A stretch of DNA of 64,000 nt from Endomychus coccineus (GCA_958510875.1 CAUEHT010000002.1:1240001-1304000), one strand, 5' to 3'. Shown: positions 1 through 12,150, counted from the first letter of the stretch. Made by a program: numbers and translations. The notes: generated by a model not told the origin, from the sequence alone.

Positions 1-1206
1 GTATTTATATCTGGTTGTTATATTGCTAAATACTAATTAATGGTACTTATCCTAACTTTTTACAACTTTATTCCCATAAAACAAATTCCAATGAGAATTT
101 ACATGGGATTCCAATTTTTCTTTTATTTTACAAATGTCACATAAACTACTATACTTAATGCAATTATTTCTCTTATTGTAAATTTATTGTATCTTACAAT
201 AAGGTAAAATAAAAATTATTCTTATTCTTATTCTATTCTTATATTCAACCAAGAAGGGGTGGAGGTTCTCCCTCGATTATTTGAAGTGTAGCTATTTGCT
301 AGATACCACAGAAAATAGGGGGTATAGTTACAAATTTGCAAATAACATTGTTTGATTTCAAGGTGGGTTCAAGACATATGAAAATCCAATAACCCATAAA
401 AGAGTTCACATTGTGTATAAACTATGTGAATAATCACCCTTATCCACTAAGAATACTATTAAAATACTGAGGACCTTTCGACTAGCAGCATGCACCATCA
501 GAGTTGGAAGCTCCTCTGTACTTTTAACAGTTCTTTTACGGGATAAGGTTGATTATTTCTTATTTATATTTGAATGTTATATCGAATTACGTTATGAGAA
601 GTAAAAACCTTCCTACATACTGGTTCTATTTAGGTTCTCTCTTTACTGGGAAACTTTTCCAAATAATAAGTCACAACCAAAAGGGGGTGGGGTCATCTTC
701 TTCGATTACTTAAATAGTAATGTATGTTACTAATATGAGATAAGAAAATCATTGATTCAAGTATTATATAGGTAGGTACTTTTGAAGAAATAGAGTTACC
801 CTTCATTCAAATGATTAATTAAATTTCTATTTCCTTTGTATGAAGTTGAATGATTCAAAGACACCTTTCACTTTTGAAAAAGTTGATAGAGTTGCAAACG
901 TTTCCAAATAATATATCACAACCAGGAGAGGGTGAGGTATTCTTCATCGATTACTTAAATAGTAGGCTATATGTAACTTCAGAAAAGAGAGGAGTATAAG
1001 AATAAGAATACCTAAGAATATGTTTATTGAAACTAAAACTGGTATCACGTGAATACAGGAAAATAGACACTTAAACGCCAAGAGGTTTGTATTGTGCCGT
1101 ATAATTTATTACAACAGTACAGTAGATAATTGAATATTATATATTACGATTTATTAGTCAGATAATAAATATAATTGATATTTCGAGTGAGCAATAATAA
1201 CAATAA
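1..1206. other. Non-coding repeat DNA, no gene seen
   Basis: AT-rich sequence without a convincing reading frame. It contains a short TTCTTA-type simple repeat near 210-240. Sub-blocks around 420-600 and 600-760 recur at 9,550-9,900, 18,050-18,200 and 21,890-22,040, so this is dispersed repeat material. Confidence 0.7.
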
Positions 1207-1763
1207 TTAAGAAACGCTGAGACAACTCACAAATATGTGGGCGTTATCAATGAGATAAGTATAGACTTCATATTTGAATCTTTTAGCATAATTATTAATT
1301 GATCTCAATGCTAACGGAAGTTTTTTAAAGACTTTTGATCCGTTGAAGGAAATACTATATTGACATTTTCTTCTGGCGAATTTATTAATTTTGATTTCTT
1401 CATTGTAAGCTGCTCTTGTGTGATAGGCTTGATCTATGCACTTAGTTTCCACTTTCAGATGCATGTAGATTAGACATTGATATATGTAAAGTGTTCTAAC
1501 TTTTAGCACATTCATTTGTTTGTATAAAATATCCGTAGAAAATCTTTTTGATTTGTTTAATATTATTTTTAAGACGTAATTTTGTACAACATTAAGAGGT
1601 TCCATTGCATTTTTATATAGACCCCCCACGCTTCGATGCCATATTTCAATAAAGATTCCACCAGAGCTTTGTATATATTTTTAAGCATAAATAAGTTTTC
1701 TTACTTTGCTTGCTAAATGTTCTACTTGAATATTCCACCTAAGATTTTTGTCAATGATTGTAC
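1207..1763 (-). pseudogene. LINE reverse transcriptase, C-terminal relic (3' part, left copy)
   Basis: Read on the minus strand this gives the region downstream of the reverse transcriptase of a Jockey/CR1-type non-LTR retrotransposon, with stretches such as NVVQNYVLKIILNK and LPLALRSINN that are typical of LINE C-terminal tails. The reading frame is 140 codons and ends at 1,207. The upstream part of the same relic lies at 2,964-3,290, because a Penelope-like element has inserted between them. The equivalent uninterrupted relic is at 10,337-11,290. It lacks the catalytic region and is not functional. Confidence 0.75.
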
Positions 1764-1807
1764 CAAGATATTTAATAATATAATAAGATTCTTGACCCAG
1801 TATGAAT

Positions 1808-1942
1808 TATATAAAAAATTCTCGGGAATTAGGTCACATTAACACTGTTATAAATGTTCGTCTTTACGTACGTTTCGGTCTCACGACCATCATCAGAAGA
1901 CTTATTTTGTTAAAAAGGGGGTTAACTAAAACTAATTAGCAC
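1808..1942 (+). repeat. Left inverted arm of PLE 1
   Basis: Reverse complement of 2,814-2,948; I saw no mismatch along the arm. The empty paralogous site shows that the arms belong to the insertion. Confidence 0.9.
1860..1901 (-). ncRNA. Hammerhead-ribozyme-like motif in the left PLE 1 arm
   Basis: Mirror copy, on the minus strand, of the motif at 2,855-2,896: CUGAUGA core, a GGUC/GACC stem with GUGA loop, GAAAC, and a GUA cleavage triplet enclosed by a GUCUU/AAGAC stem I. It is present because the arm is an inverted repeat; whether this strand is transcribed is unknown. Confidence 0.5.
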
Positions 1943-2472
1943 ATAAACAAAATCTATAATGGTTCTTCTTATAAAAATAACATAACAGGTAATACAGACA
2001 ATTATATAACTTTACCATACATTCCGGAGACCTCAGAAAAAATTAAGAAATGTTTGAAAAAGTACGATATAAATGTTGCGCATAAACCTACTAACTGTGT
2101 TGGGAAATATTTCTCAAATCTAAAACCTGTAATACCTAAAGATAAACAAACCCACACAGTATATAAATTGAATTGTTTAGATTGTGATGGAACTTATACT
2201 GGAATCTCTAAACAATATTTACAAAAAGAATGTATGGCCATAAGTATAGCACAAGAAATAATAACTTAGAAAATTCCACCGCCCTTGCTAAGCACTGTTT
2301 TGATTATAACCATCAATTTGTTTACAAAAATGTTAATATTTTAACTAAAGAAACCAATTTTTATAAAAGATCTATCCTGGAGATGATTCACATAAAAAGG
2401 GATTCAAATTCTGTAAATCATAGGAATGATATTCAGGGATTGAGTCAGATTTATACTAACTTGATTAATTAA
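1943..2472 (+). pseudogene. Penelope-type RT thumb plus GIY-YIG endonuclease, frameshifted
   Basis: The open frame runs from inside the element, through a segment resembling the C-terminal end of Penelope reverse transcriptases (TLPYIPETSEKIKK... then HKPTNCVGK), into a GIY-YIG nuclease domain. That domain shows VYKLNC..C, a degraded YTGIS strand where YIG is expected, then ALAKHCFDYNH and an RSILEMIHIKRDSNSVN helix, all characteristic of PLE endonucleases. One extra A in the run near 2,228 shifts the frame, so the domain is split between a frame ending at 2,269 and one running to 2,472. The catalytic palm of the reverse transcriptase is absent. In an intact element the nuclease would nick target DNA to prime reverse transcription. 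Confidence 0.85.
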
Positions 2473-2813
2473 AACTCTTGCAAATTCCTACATACGTCTT
2501 TATAATGTTAAAAGTATATTTTAGGAAGAACGCTTAAAGTAAACTAAATTCCAATGCAGGTCTAAAACCTTTTCAAGTACGTCATAAATCTACATCTGGG
2601 TCGAGTTATTACAAACAAATAGCTTCGAATTTCAGTTGCTTTGAGACCATAGCAATATGCGTTTGTACATTATGAGAATATTACTCAACAGTGGTTTCTT
2701 GTTACAAAAAAATCTATACTTTAATATTAACGATACAATTTTCGATTATTCGTGGTTCTGTTCGTTTCGACGGTGTGAGCTTTTTGATTGAAGATTGTGC
2801 GATATGGACGCTT

Positions 2814-2948
2814 GTGCTAATTAGTTTTAGTTAACCCCCTTTTTAACAAAATAAGTCTTCTGATGATGGTCGTGAGACCGAAACGTACGTAAAGACGAAC
2901 ATTTATAACAGTGTTAATGTGACCTAATTCCCGAGAATTTTTTATATA
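2814..2948 (+). repeat. Right inverted arm of PLE 1
   Basis: Reverse complement of 1,808-1,942. Directly outside it, at 2,951, lies the 13-bp target duplication. The 341 bases between the coding remnant and this arm (2,473-2,813) show no feature and are taken as 3' untranslated sequence of the element. Confidence 0.9.
2855..2896 (+). ncRNA. Hammerhead-ribozyme-like motif in the right PLE 1 arm
   Basis: Stem I GUCUU (2,855-2,859) pairs with AAGAC (2,892-2,896). The core CUGAUGA occupies 2,860-2,866, followed by one extra U and a four-base-pair stem II GGUC/GACC with loop GUGA. GAAAC follows (2,880-2,884), then a two-base-pair stem III with loop GUAC and the cleavage triplet GUA (2,889-2,891). 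All invariant core positions of the hammerhead are present; the extra U at the start of stem II is a departure from the consensus. Hammerhead motifs have been reported in Penelope-like elements, which fits the host element here. Activity is not shown by the sequence. Confidence 0.6.
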
Positions 2949-2963
2949 AACAAGATATTTAAT

Positions 2964-3290
2964 GTGGTCTGCAGCTTGTATGTAATTTTCACATTCACAG
3001 TTCGTATGGATGTATAGTTTGTTTACGTTATTGCATTCACTAACGTTCGTGATTGAGAAACTTATGAATTTAGTTTTATTTGAATTAAGGGTGAGTTTGT
3101 TTGATTGTAACCAGCAATTCACAGTACTAAGACCACATGTAGCTTCATTCAGAGTGAATGTGAATATCTATCACTGAATATAATAACTGTATCGTCAGCA
3201 TAGTTTATCAGTTTTGCATCAATCGGGAGGCTCCCTATCGAATTTATATAAATTAATAACAATATTAGTAGTATAGTTGCGTATATCATT
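2964..3290 (-). pseudogene. LINE reverse transcriptase relic (5' part, left copy)
   Basis: Minus-strand frame with NCWLQSNKLTLNSNKTKF, the conserved segment just after the RT active site in Jockey/CR1-type LINEs, followed by a KYL motif. In the right copy the same frame also reads a degraded active site (SADDT in place of YADDT). The relic continues at 1,207-1,763 beyond the Penelope insertion. It is 5'-truncated; upstream sequence fades out around 3,290. Confidence 0.7.
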
Positions 3291-3828
3291 GTCCATTTCA
3301 GTTATGTAATGTTTCACATATGTTGCTATTTTATCTGTGACTTTTAATTTGATATTCTTTACATCTGATCTATTGTTTTATGACTTTCGCGTAGTACCAA
3401 AAGACGCCACGTAGGAGTATTTTCTGAAAATTTTCAGTTGACTTGTAAATACAAGGCATATCTGCGTTTTCAAAATCGTTTTACCACGTCGTGATCCAAG
3501 CGGCAGCTGGTGACTGAGCGACGGACTACGAGTTTGACGACGCGTAAGCGACTCATGTCAACCATAGAGTTTCCGGACCTGTATGTACGACCGTGTTTTA
3601 CTATCGCTTTAGGTACATAGAAAATTATTAATTTAATTATTATATCAAAAACATTCCAAGAACCAAAATGAGTAAATAACAGGGAACAATAGTTATTTAT
3701 TAAGAGAACGAGGAATCATTCAACAAAATGAAAACTAAGGTATTGTTATTACTGTAGTGGTAAGAACACTACAGGTACAAGACTCCTTACATTTGAAAAG
3801 TTGCTTTCTCTAAAGGAAGATGAATGAT
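3291..3828. other. Non-coding, no gene seen
   Basis: AT-rich repeat sequence shared with 11,290-11,835. A short GC-richer patch near 3,480-3,600 contains several CG dinucleotides but no reading frame. Confidence 0.6.
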
Positions 3829-4130
3829 TCAAAGACATTTAATTTTAAAGTAAAGTTGCAAATATTTTAATTTATTGTATAGTATTCTAGGAGCCAAGTT
3901 GTTCCAAATAGAATGTAATTCTTCTGCGTACAGAGAAAAAAAACGGTTTTCTATAAGGTATCTTCCTCTGTTTACTTTAAATAGGTAGCTACTTTTGAAG
4001 AAATAGAGTTGGTTTTCATTCAAATAAGTAATGAAAATGATACTCGATTAACATCCGTATAAGTAAGTAACTGTTATAGTAACTATATGTAGATTCTTTC
4101 TTAAAGTGCCAAAGATTTTTAAACAAGTTA
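3829..4130 (-). pseudogene. Probable LINE C-terminal relic (family K, left copy)
   Basis: A minus-strand frame of 64 codons with FKVNRGRYLIENR and IWNNLAPRI resembles the extreme C-terminus of LINE ORF2 proteins. The sequence just upstream (4,040-4,130) matches a segment at 24,000-24,110 that joins a clearer LINE tail. Further copies lie at 11,836-12,150 and 61,856-62,930. Assignment rests on weak protein similarity and shared sequence, so it is tentative. Confidence 0.4.
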
Positions 4131-5730
4131 ATATCAGAATGTACTTCCGTCAATGAATTAATTAAATTGGTATTTTACAATATCAATGATTCAAAGACAT
4201 TTTAATTTTGAAAAAGTGGAGTTGCAATATTTTAATTTGTTGTATAGTATTTGAGGAGCCATGTATCTGTAGAGCGACTATATTTTATGAGCATTTTCAT
4301 TTGCAATACTTGAAGTTTCAATGATTGAATTATATAACCTAGAATTGGCCAAGTGACGTACGTCACAAATTCAAGAGAGTACTCTTGAACTATACCTTCG
4401 ACTAAGATTGACTCCATTCCAATTTTATACTCTTCTATGAATATCTACCACTCTCAATCTATCCAACTAATAAATGTCAAAGTGACATACGATCCAAACC
4501 ATAGAATAACTTGTGACACGTGCTATTAGTAAAAGTTTCTATAAACGCGTACCCATCTCTATATAACCTACAACTGCCAGAGTGACGTCTGTCACAGTGA
4601 CAACCTGAAGGTGCCCATACACCTCACATAAAGGTTACCACACACTATCCGACTAAACCCTCAAAAAGGCGTTGCACATGAAAACAACTGTACGTCAGCG
4701 GGGCGTAACTTAGCGGGGCGTAGCACAGCGTGACGTAGTCCGTAAAATCAACTAGTCGGTATTAGAATAAGCGGCAGTTTAAGTTGGTAGTCAAGTTACT
4801 AAAAATCAAACTAGGAATATGCGATTTTCGACCATATCGACGGTCAACTTTGGACACGACAAGCTAAACGAAGCGAGCGCAGCGAGCTCGAAAAATGATT
4901 GAAACGTTAACTTTGAACCTTTTAAAAGGTGGTGATACTTCCAAACCGGGTCGAAAACTGTTTTGAAATAGTTAATTTTCCGTAAATCGAATGACGTTCA
5001 CGCGAGAAGCGCGTAGCACGCGAGTTAGAAAAGTGCAAAAATAGTGCTCCCTCCTACGACTTTAAGGGGACATTTGGAGTGCGGTTTTCGATCCATGTCG
5101 TTAGATTATGAACCGGGTCAACTTAATAGCATAGTCTCGGGCCCCAAAATGTCTTTTAAATACGAAAATTTAATCCAAATAGAAACAGGTACTCTCAGGT
5201 CTCAGCTATGCACGTCTGACGTGCGAAGCACCAAAGGGAATTTTCTAGCTACTAAAATATACCCGAAGCGGATAAATGCTAGCGGCACATAGCAAAAAAG
5301 ACTTTATTACAGCTGGCGCCGGCCGTACGGGCCACGAAACGGCCCCAAATTAACAAGATCGAGGTAAAATGTATAAACTCTAACTTACGCGGAGCGGGCT
5401 CCTCGAGGGAAACTTCAAAATGATTTCGTTCGTAGCTTATTACATAGGAGGTTTGGCCTTCATGCAATTGTGTTTATACAATTTGAACCTTCTAATTTCG
5501 ATAGGCCAAGTGAAAATCCCGGAGCCTCAAGCGCTAAAGATATCTGAGTGTTTAAACTTTCGTATAAAATTGCGAAATTTGGCATTCTTAGAAACGTCAA
5601 ATTAATTAATCTGACACAAGAGTTGGGGATATTTTTATTCAAATCGATATAATACCAATTTTTGTCATCCATATTGCAAGATTTTCTCGGAAATTTTCCA
5701 AAATCAAAAACTAGGGCCTCTACGTTCAAT
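4131..5730. repeat. Non-coding repeat block E (copy 1) with GC-richer core
   Basis: Contains a segment of about 400 bp (4,560-4,960) that recurs at 12,570-12,960, 62,350-62,720, 63,110-63,440 and 63,640-64,000. It is marked by iterated CAGCGGGGCGTA motifs and by phrases like GCGAGCGCAGCGAGC. Downstream, 5,040-5,730 is richer in G+C and CG dinucleotides than the surroundings and is shared with 13,030-13,680. An 82-codon frame at 5,044-5,292 is conserved between the two copies but has no recognisable domain and is not called a gene. Sequence 4,131-4,440 is LINE-K-like. Confidence 0.65.
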
Positions 5731-7894
5731 TAAAATTCACCATTCGAAAGATCGTCATCGATAATGTTAAAATGGCACCAAACTAATTCCAAGACGTAAC
5801 CCAAAAACGCCGCTAAGTAGCTTAAAATAAATCATAAAGATTTGACGTGTTTTGACGGTAACCTATGTAAGGATTAAGTGATAACTCACGAAGAGAACTG
5901 ATTTTGGAGGTGTATGTATAATGGAACGATGTAGAAATAATACCAAGAGATCTTAAATAGCTATATACTGCTCAGAAACTTCCTAAATGGTTCATGGACG
6001 AAGGTATACTTCCTAGGGGTACAAGTACATTTCTACATCCTTGGAAGCTTTGGGGCACGAAATAGCATATATATCGACTGTAGAATCTTTTCAATAAGCT
6101 ATGCAACAAATCTATGGTCTTATTCCACCAAAATCTAACCTTATTCATAGTCTGGGAGTTATATGTAGTAAACAACATGTCTCTAACTAAAAGTCAATAA
6201 AACTACATAAATAAGATATGAACGTGGGGCCCCATCTATTAAAAAACGTTCTAGAGGTATGTCTGAACAATGTGTAACAATAAGACTTTCCATATTTTAT
6301 TTTAGAAATAGATAAATTGAGAATATCAATTATGGTGCCTACATACATATTCTTGCAACAAACTAAAGTACATAGGGATGAAAGAATAACAAAACGATTA
6401 AGAAAGGTATGTACATCATCTACGATATTAGTACAACTGATTTACTAAGGTACATAACAAGATATGTGTCATATTCTACAGTAAGCGTAGCATCTTCCAG
6501 TAGCAGCACGATCATTGGATTCACTCAGAATTACTTCAAATTCACAGTACAAGCCTTTCAAAGTACTCGAGTAATGTCACTATAGATACAATAAAGATAT
6601 TTTCATATACATGTGTATGGTGTATTATGTTTTAGGATCTAAATTGTCATTTCACATTTTCAACGTAGATACAACGTTATGATAGATACATATAATAGCA
6701 TCTTTCAAGAATTCAATGCCAAATATGGATAAATTATATGGAATAAGGAAAGGAAAAGATGTATACAAGAGTGTTTCATATGTTTTTGGAAAGGAAGGAA
6801 TTCTTAATGTTCAATTCACTCATTTCATAGGTACATATGACAGTTGGTGGAAAAATTTCACCAAAACCAATTGTATGGATGTTATATGCATGAAAATGAT
6901 CATGAAAGTGTTGAACAATTAATTTGCTACCACAAGGTATACTTTCAACAAAGTATACATCATTTTATGGATATTTTGATACATTAAGAGACGAAGGCAT
7001 CCAAAGGATGAATCGTACAATTTCAATACTTCAAATTGAACTTTGCTTATGCATATGTAACAAGAATCAAGGTAAGGGGAAAACTTAATAATGAAATGCT
7101 TCCTTTCACTTCATTATTCCTGGCATATATCAAATTCGAAGTAAATTTTGTATAACATAACTCCCTCTGAGACTATGTAGCATTCAAAATAGATATGTTC
7201 AAACTTGATTGAGAGATGTACAAACAAAACACAATTGCATTTTGCAAGTTACTAATAGGAATAAATTCTGTATCTTTGTATTTATAACAAAAAGGGTAGA
7301 TCGTACAGTTTTAATACTGGGAATTGGTTTTTACAATGGTTCTGCTACCGATATGTTTGAGAAATCTTATCGAATGGCATACTGACTGAGAAGGTGTATC
7401 CTTATGGTAGCTCAAAAGAGAATGTCATTCTGCTTCAGACAGACAAAATGCTTAGGCTTCCTCAACGGCTAATAGATTTTTTTATAAAATAGCTTCTTCT
7501 CATTCCTCAGAGACTGTAATTTGGACTGAAAATAAAGTAAAAGGCTGCTTGAGCTATCTACAAATAGAAGTCAATTGTAGGTAGCATGTTAAGAAAATAC
7601 TAGCACAATATTCATAAGAAATTTTATGGTACGATTAATGTTTTTTTTATAAAGTAACTTCACAGATACTGCAAATAGCATTGAAAATAATTGAAAAAGC
7701 AGCTTGAGAGATTAACATACAAAATTGTATTGCATTTAGCATGGCAATGCTGAAAATTAATTAGCTTGATATTCATAAGGTAGGTATTACAATTTTTTTT
7801 CTTACAAGGAGAGGTAATTGTGTGTACCTATTTGTTAGAATGTTGAGAATTAGGGGGTACAATTACAAAGCAGCATAGGACATTGTCTGAGATA
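5731..7894. other. Non-coding, no gene seen
   Basis: AT-rich DNA shared in part with 13,740-15,312. No frame longer than 70 codons with any family resemblance. Small insertions and deletions distinguish it from the right copy. Nothing regulatory could be recognised. Confidence 0.6.
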
Positions 7895-8926
7895 AGAGGG
7901 AAAGCAATACAAGCAAATCTTGTATTGATCATATTTAAATGAAAAATAAACTTTATACAGAATTTACTGCTGCTATCATAAAGACAACCATAACAGATCA
8001 CTATTCCACTTTACTAGCATTTAATATAAATCATATTAAAGGTGTAAAAAATGACTTATTGGTGACAAAAATAGACGAGGATAAATTAAGGAAATCATTG
8101 GAGGATGAAAATTGGGACACAGTTTATAAGGCTCTTAATATTGAAATCATTTATAGTAAAAACATAAAAAGAAAAGAGTGGATCACAGCAGGCATTTTGA
8201 AGTCTATAAAATTTAGAAATTGGCTTTACCAGCAATATCTAAAATATCCAAATAATGAGACTATTAATAATTGTTATAAAATATACAGGAATAAACTCAA
8301 TGGCCTCATTCATAAAACTAAGTGTAATCATTTCAAATACAAAATTATGGATAACGTAGGGTCTAATAAAGCATTATGGGAAACAATTAATAAAGTTGAG
8401 AACAAAAAGATCAAAAATAAATCGGAAATCAAGGAATTGAAGCTTGAAAGTGATGAGATTGTAAAAACTCCTATTGATATTTCAAATGCTTTCAATAAAC
8501 GCTTTGCTAACATAGGTAAAACTTATGCAAAAAAAATACGAAGGCATGAAACTGACACTCACACTAATGAAAATAGGAGTCCTAGATCCATGTTCTTGTA
8601 CAGTACAACTCCAAATGAGGTCGTGTCTATTATTAATTCAAGTAACATTAATAAGTGTACAGGTGAAGATAAAATATCTAACAAAAGTACTTACGTTCTC
8701 TTCTTATGTGAGGGGGCAACCTGAATTCAAGGGATTAAAAACAGGTAACGATTCCTGCTTAGAAATTGTCCCTTCATTAAAATATTTAGGAGTCACAATA
8801 GATAAATTAGTAAAATGGGATATACATGCCCAAGAAATGATAAAAAAATTAAGAGGCATTGTTTACAGAATGTGTCATTTAAAGAACATACTTAGTGTGC
8901 AGCAACTAAAAATTCAGTTTTGCTAG
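7895..8926 (+). pseudogene. LINE ORF2 relic: end of endonuclease, linker, end of RT
   Basis: Starts with the tail of an apurinic-type endonuclease (SCIDHIF, then ITDHYSTLLAF after a frameshift near 7,935), continues through the lysine-rich linker typical of CR1/Jockey-type ORF2 (KRKEWITAGILKSIK, LWETINKVENKK), and reaches the start of the RT domain (VVSIINSSNINKCTGEDKIS). Around 8,700 it jumps to the region after the RT active site (SLKYLGVTID) in another frame, ending at 8,926. The entire catalytic RT core has therefore been deleted. A non-functional internal-deletion copy. Confidence 0.8.
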
Positions 8927-10336
8927 AATCCAATTATTATTGTTATTGGTGTTAGACTCTTTTACTTAATCATAACCTATATGTTAAACTAAATCACTAA
9001 TAAACCACTCATTCCCTCACTTAATTCTTTTAAAAAATTTCTTATACGCTTTTTGAATTTTTGTTCTGATCCTCAATAATTGGTCTACTTATTTACCTAC
9101 TTATTTAATTATCTATGTATTTATGTATGTATAGGTATACGTTTTGTTTATATCTGGTTGTTATATTGCTAAATACTAATTAATGGTACTTATCCTAACT
9201 TTTTACAACTCTATTCCCATAAAACAAATTCCAATGAGAATTTACATGGGATTCCAATTTTTCTTTTATTTTACAAATGTCACATAAACTACTATACTTA
9301 ATGCAATTATTTCTCTTATTGTAAATTTATTGTATCTTACAATAAGGTAAAATGAAAATTATTCTTATATTCAACCAAGAAGGGTGGAGGTTCTCCCTCG
9401 ATTATTTGAAGTGTAGCTATTTGCTAGATACCACAGAAAATAGGGGGTATAGTTACAAATTTGCAAATAACATTGTTTGATTTCAAGGTGGGTTCAAGAC
9501 ATATGAAAATCCAATAACCCATAAAAGAGTTCACATTGTGTATAAACTATAACACTGTGAATAATCACCCTTATCCACTAAGAATACTATTAAAATACTG
9601 AGGACCTTTCGACTAGCAGCATGCACCATCAGAGTTGGAAGCTCCTCTGTACTTTTAACAGTTCTTTTACGGGATAAGGTTGATTATTTCTTATTTATAT
9701 TTGAATGTTATATCGAATTACGTTATGAGAAGTAAAAACCTTCCTACATACTGGTTCTATTTAGGTTCTTTCTTTACTGGGAAACTTTTCCAAACAATAA
9801 GTCACAACCAAAAGGGGGTGGGGTAATTTTCTTCGATTACTTAAATAGTAATGTATGTTACTCCATATGAGATGAGAAAATCATTGATTTAAGTATTATA
9901 TAGGTAGGTACTTTTTAAAGAAATAGAGTTACCCTTCATTCAAATGATTAATTAAATTTCTATTTTCTTTGTATGAAGTTGAATGATTCAAAGACACCTT
10001 TCACTTTTGAAAAAGTTGATAGAGTTGCAAACGTTTCCAAATAATATATCACAACCAGGAGAGGGTGAGGTATTCTCCATCGATTACTTAAATAGTAGGC
10101 TATATGTAACTTCAGAAAAGAGGAGTATAAGAATAAGAATACCTAAGAATATGTTTATTGAAACTAAAACTGGTATCACGTGAATACAGGAAAATAGACA
10201 TCTAAACGCCAAGAGGTTTGTATTGTGCCGTATAATTTATTACAACAGTACAGTAGATAATTGAATATTATATATTACGATTTATTAGTCAGATAATAAA
10301 TATAATTGATATTTCGAGTGAGCAATATAACAATAA
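8927..10336. other. Non-coding; start of the right duplication copy
   Basis: From about 9,145 this is the counterpart of 1-1,206. Nothing resembling a gene is visible; a 66-codon frame at 9,983-10,183 is not conserved intact in the left copy. Confidence 0.6.
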
Positions 10337-11290
10337 TTAAGAAACGCTGAGACAACTCACAAATATGTGGGCGTTATCAATGAGATAAGTATAGACTTCA
10401 TATTTGAATCTTTTAACATCATTATTAATTGATCTCAATGCTAACGGAAGTTTTTTATAGACTTTTGATCCGTTGAAGGAAATAGGTACTGTTTTGACAT
10501 TTTCTTTTGGCGAATTTATTAATTTTGATTTCTTCATTGTAAGCTGCTCTTGTGTGATAGGCATGATCTATGCACTTAGTTTCCACTTTTAGATGCATGT
10601 AGATTAGACATTGATATATGTAAAGGGTTGTTACTTTTAGCACATTCATTTGTTTGTATAAAATATTCGTAGAAAATCTTTTACATTTGTTTAATATTAT
10701 TTTTAAGACGTAATTTTGTACAACATTAAGATGTTCCATTGCATTTTTATATAAACCCCCCACGCTTCGATGCCATATTTCAATAAAGATTCCACCAGAG
10801 CTTTGTATATATTTTTAAGCATACGCATGTATTCTCTTATTTGGTAAAATTTATAAATTAGTTTTCTTACTTTGCTTGCTAAATGTTCTACTTGAATATT
10901 CCACCTAAGATTTTTGTCAATGATTATACCAAGATATTTAATGTGGTCTGCAGCTTGTATGTAATTTTCACATTCACAGTTCGTATGGATGTATAGTTTG
11001 TTTACGTTATTGCATTCACTAACGTTCGTGATTGAGAAACTTATGAATTTAGTTTTATTTGAATTAAGGGTGAGTTTGTTTGATTGTAACCAGCAATTCA
11101 CAGTACTAAGACTACATGTAGCTTCATTCATGAGTGAATGTGAATATCTATCACTGAATATAATAACTGTATCGTCAGCAGAGTTTATCAGTTTTGCTTC
11201 AAACGGGAGGCTCCCTATCGAATTTATATAAATTAATAACAATATTAGTAGTATATTTGCGTATATCATTGTCCATGTCAGTTATGTAAT
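10337..11290 (-). pseudogene. LINE reverse transcriptase C-terminal half (right copy)
   Basis: A minus-strand relic of a Jockey/CR1-type ORF2. The frame at 10,703-11,269 begins just before a degraded active-site motif (SADDTVIIF instead of YADD), then SNKLTLNSNKTKF, KYLGIIIDKNLRW and the tail ALVESLLKYGIEAWG. Two further frames (10,455-10,763 and 10,337-10,564) carry the rest of the C-terminal tail, so at least two frameshifts are present. 5'-truncated: no endonuclease or palm upstream. This copy is uninterrupted and lets the broken left copy (1,207-3,290) be read. Confidence 0.8.
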
Positions 11291-11835
11291 GTTTCACATA
11301 TGTTGCTATTTTATCTGTGACTTTTAATTTAATATTCTTCACATCTGATCTATTGTTTTATGACTTTCGCGTAGTACCAAAAGACGCCACATAGGAGTAT
11401 TTTCTGAAAACTGTAAGTTAACTTGTAAACACAAGGCATATCTGCGTTTTCAAAATCGTTTTACCACTTCGTGATCCAAGCGCCAGCTGGTGACTGAGCG
11501 AGGGACTACGAGTTTGACGACGCGTAAGCGACTCATGTCAACCATAGAGTTTCCGGACCTGTATGTACGACCGTGTTTTATGTTTATTAATTTAGTGAGC
11601 CACTGTACTATCGCTTTAGGTACATAGAAAATTATTGATTTAATTATTATATCAACAACATTCCAAGAACAAAAATGAGTAAATAACAGGGAACAATAGT
11701 TAATAATTAAGAGAACAAGGAATCATTCAACAAAATAAAAACTAAGGTATTGTTATTACTGTAGTGGTAAGAACACTTCAGGTACAAGACTCCTTACATT
11801 TGAAAAGTTGCATTCTCTAAAGGAAGATGAATGAT
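11291..11835. other. Non-coding, no gene seen
   Basis: Counterpart of 3,291-3,828. It holds a short segment near 11,580-11,640 that the left copy lacks and that resembles 18,300-18,400. Confidence 0.55.
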
Positions 11836-12150
11836 TCAAAGACATTTAATTTCAAAGTAGAGTTGCAAATATTTTAATTTGTTGTAAAGTATTCTAGGAG
11901 CCAAGTTGTTCCAAATGGAATGTAATTTTTCTGCGTACAGAGAAAATAAACGGTTTTCTATAAGGTATCTTCCTCTGTTTACTTTAAATAGGTGGCTAAT
12001 TTTGAAGAAATGGAGTTGCTTTTCATTCAAATAATTGATGAAAATGATACTCGATTAATATCCGTATAAGTAAGTAACTGTTATAGTAACTATATGTAAT
12101 TCTTTCTTAAAGTGCCAATGATTTTTGAACAAGTTAATATCAGAATGTAC
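11836..12150 (-). pseudogene. Probable LINE C-terminal relic (family K, right copy)
   Basis: Same 64-codon minus-strand frame as 3,829-4,023 with several substitutions, including LFSLYAEKLHSIWNNLAPRI. See the left copy for reasoning. Tentative. Confidence 0.4.

Larger units (their letters stand above)
1777..2950 (+). mobile_element. Penelope-like element (PLE 1), truncated, with inverted terminal arms
   Basis: A 1,174-bp insertion absent from the paralogous site near 10,928. It is flanked by a 13-bp direct repeat CAAGATATTTAAT (1,764-1,776 and 2,951-2,963), read as a target site duplication. Inside are two inverted arms of about 135 bp (1,808-1,942 and 2,814-2,948), a 31-nt stretch outside the left arm, and a coding remnant with the thumb end of a Penelope reverse transcriptase plus a GIY-YIG endonuclease. 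Most of the reverse transcriptase is missing, so this copy is not autonomous. Penelope elements are known for GIY-YIG endonucleases, terminal repeats in direct or inverted orientation and variable target duplications. Confidence 0.85.
1..7730. repeat. Left copy of a large direct duplication
   Basis: The order and sequence of blocks from 1 to about 7,730 recur, with small differences, at about 9,145-15,312: the same start (a run around 1-60 equals 9,150-9,210), the same LINE relic, the same GC-richer block and the same AT-rich tail. The left copy carries an extra 1,174-bp insertion (1,777-2,950) and more sequence at 7,260-7,730. The match is by eye and the outer ends are approximate. Confidence 0.85.

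Noticed and set aside
5044..5292. 82-codon frame conserved with 13,036-13,284
   Set aside because: Conservation is explained by the large duplication. The surrounding non-coding DNA is equally conserved.
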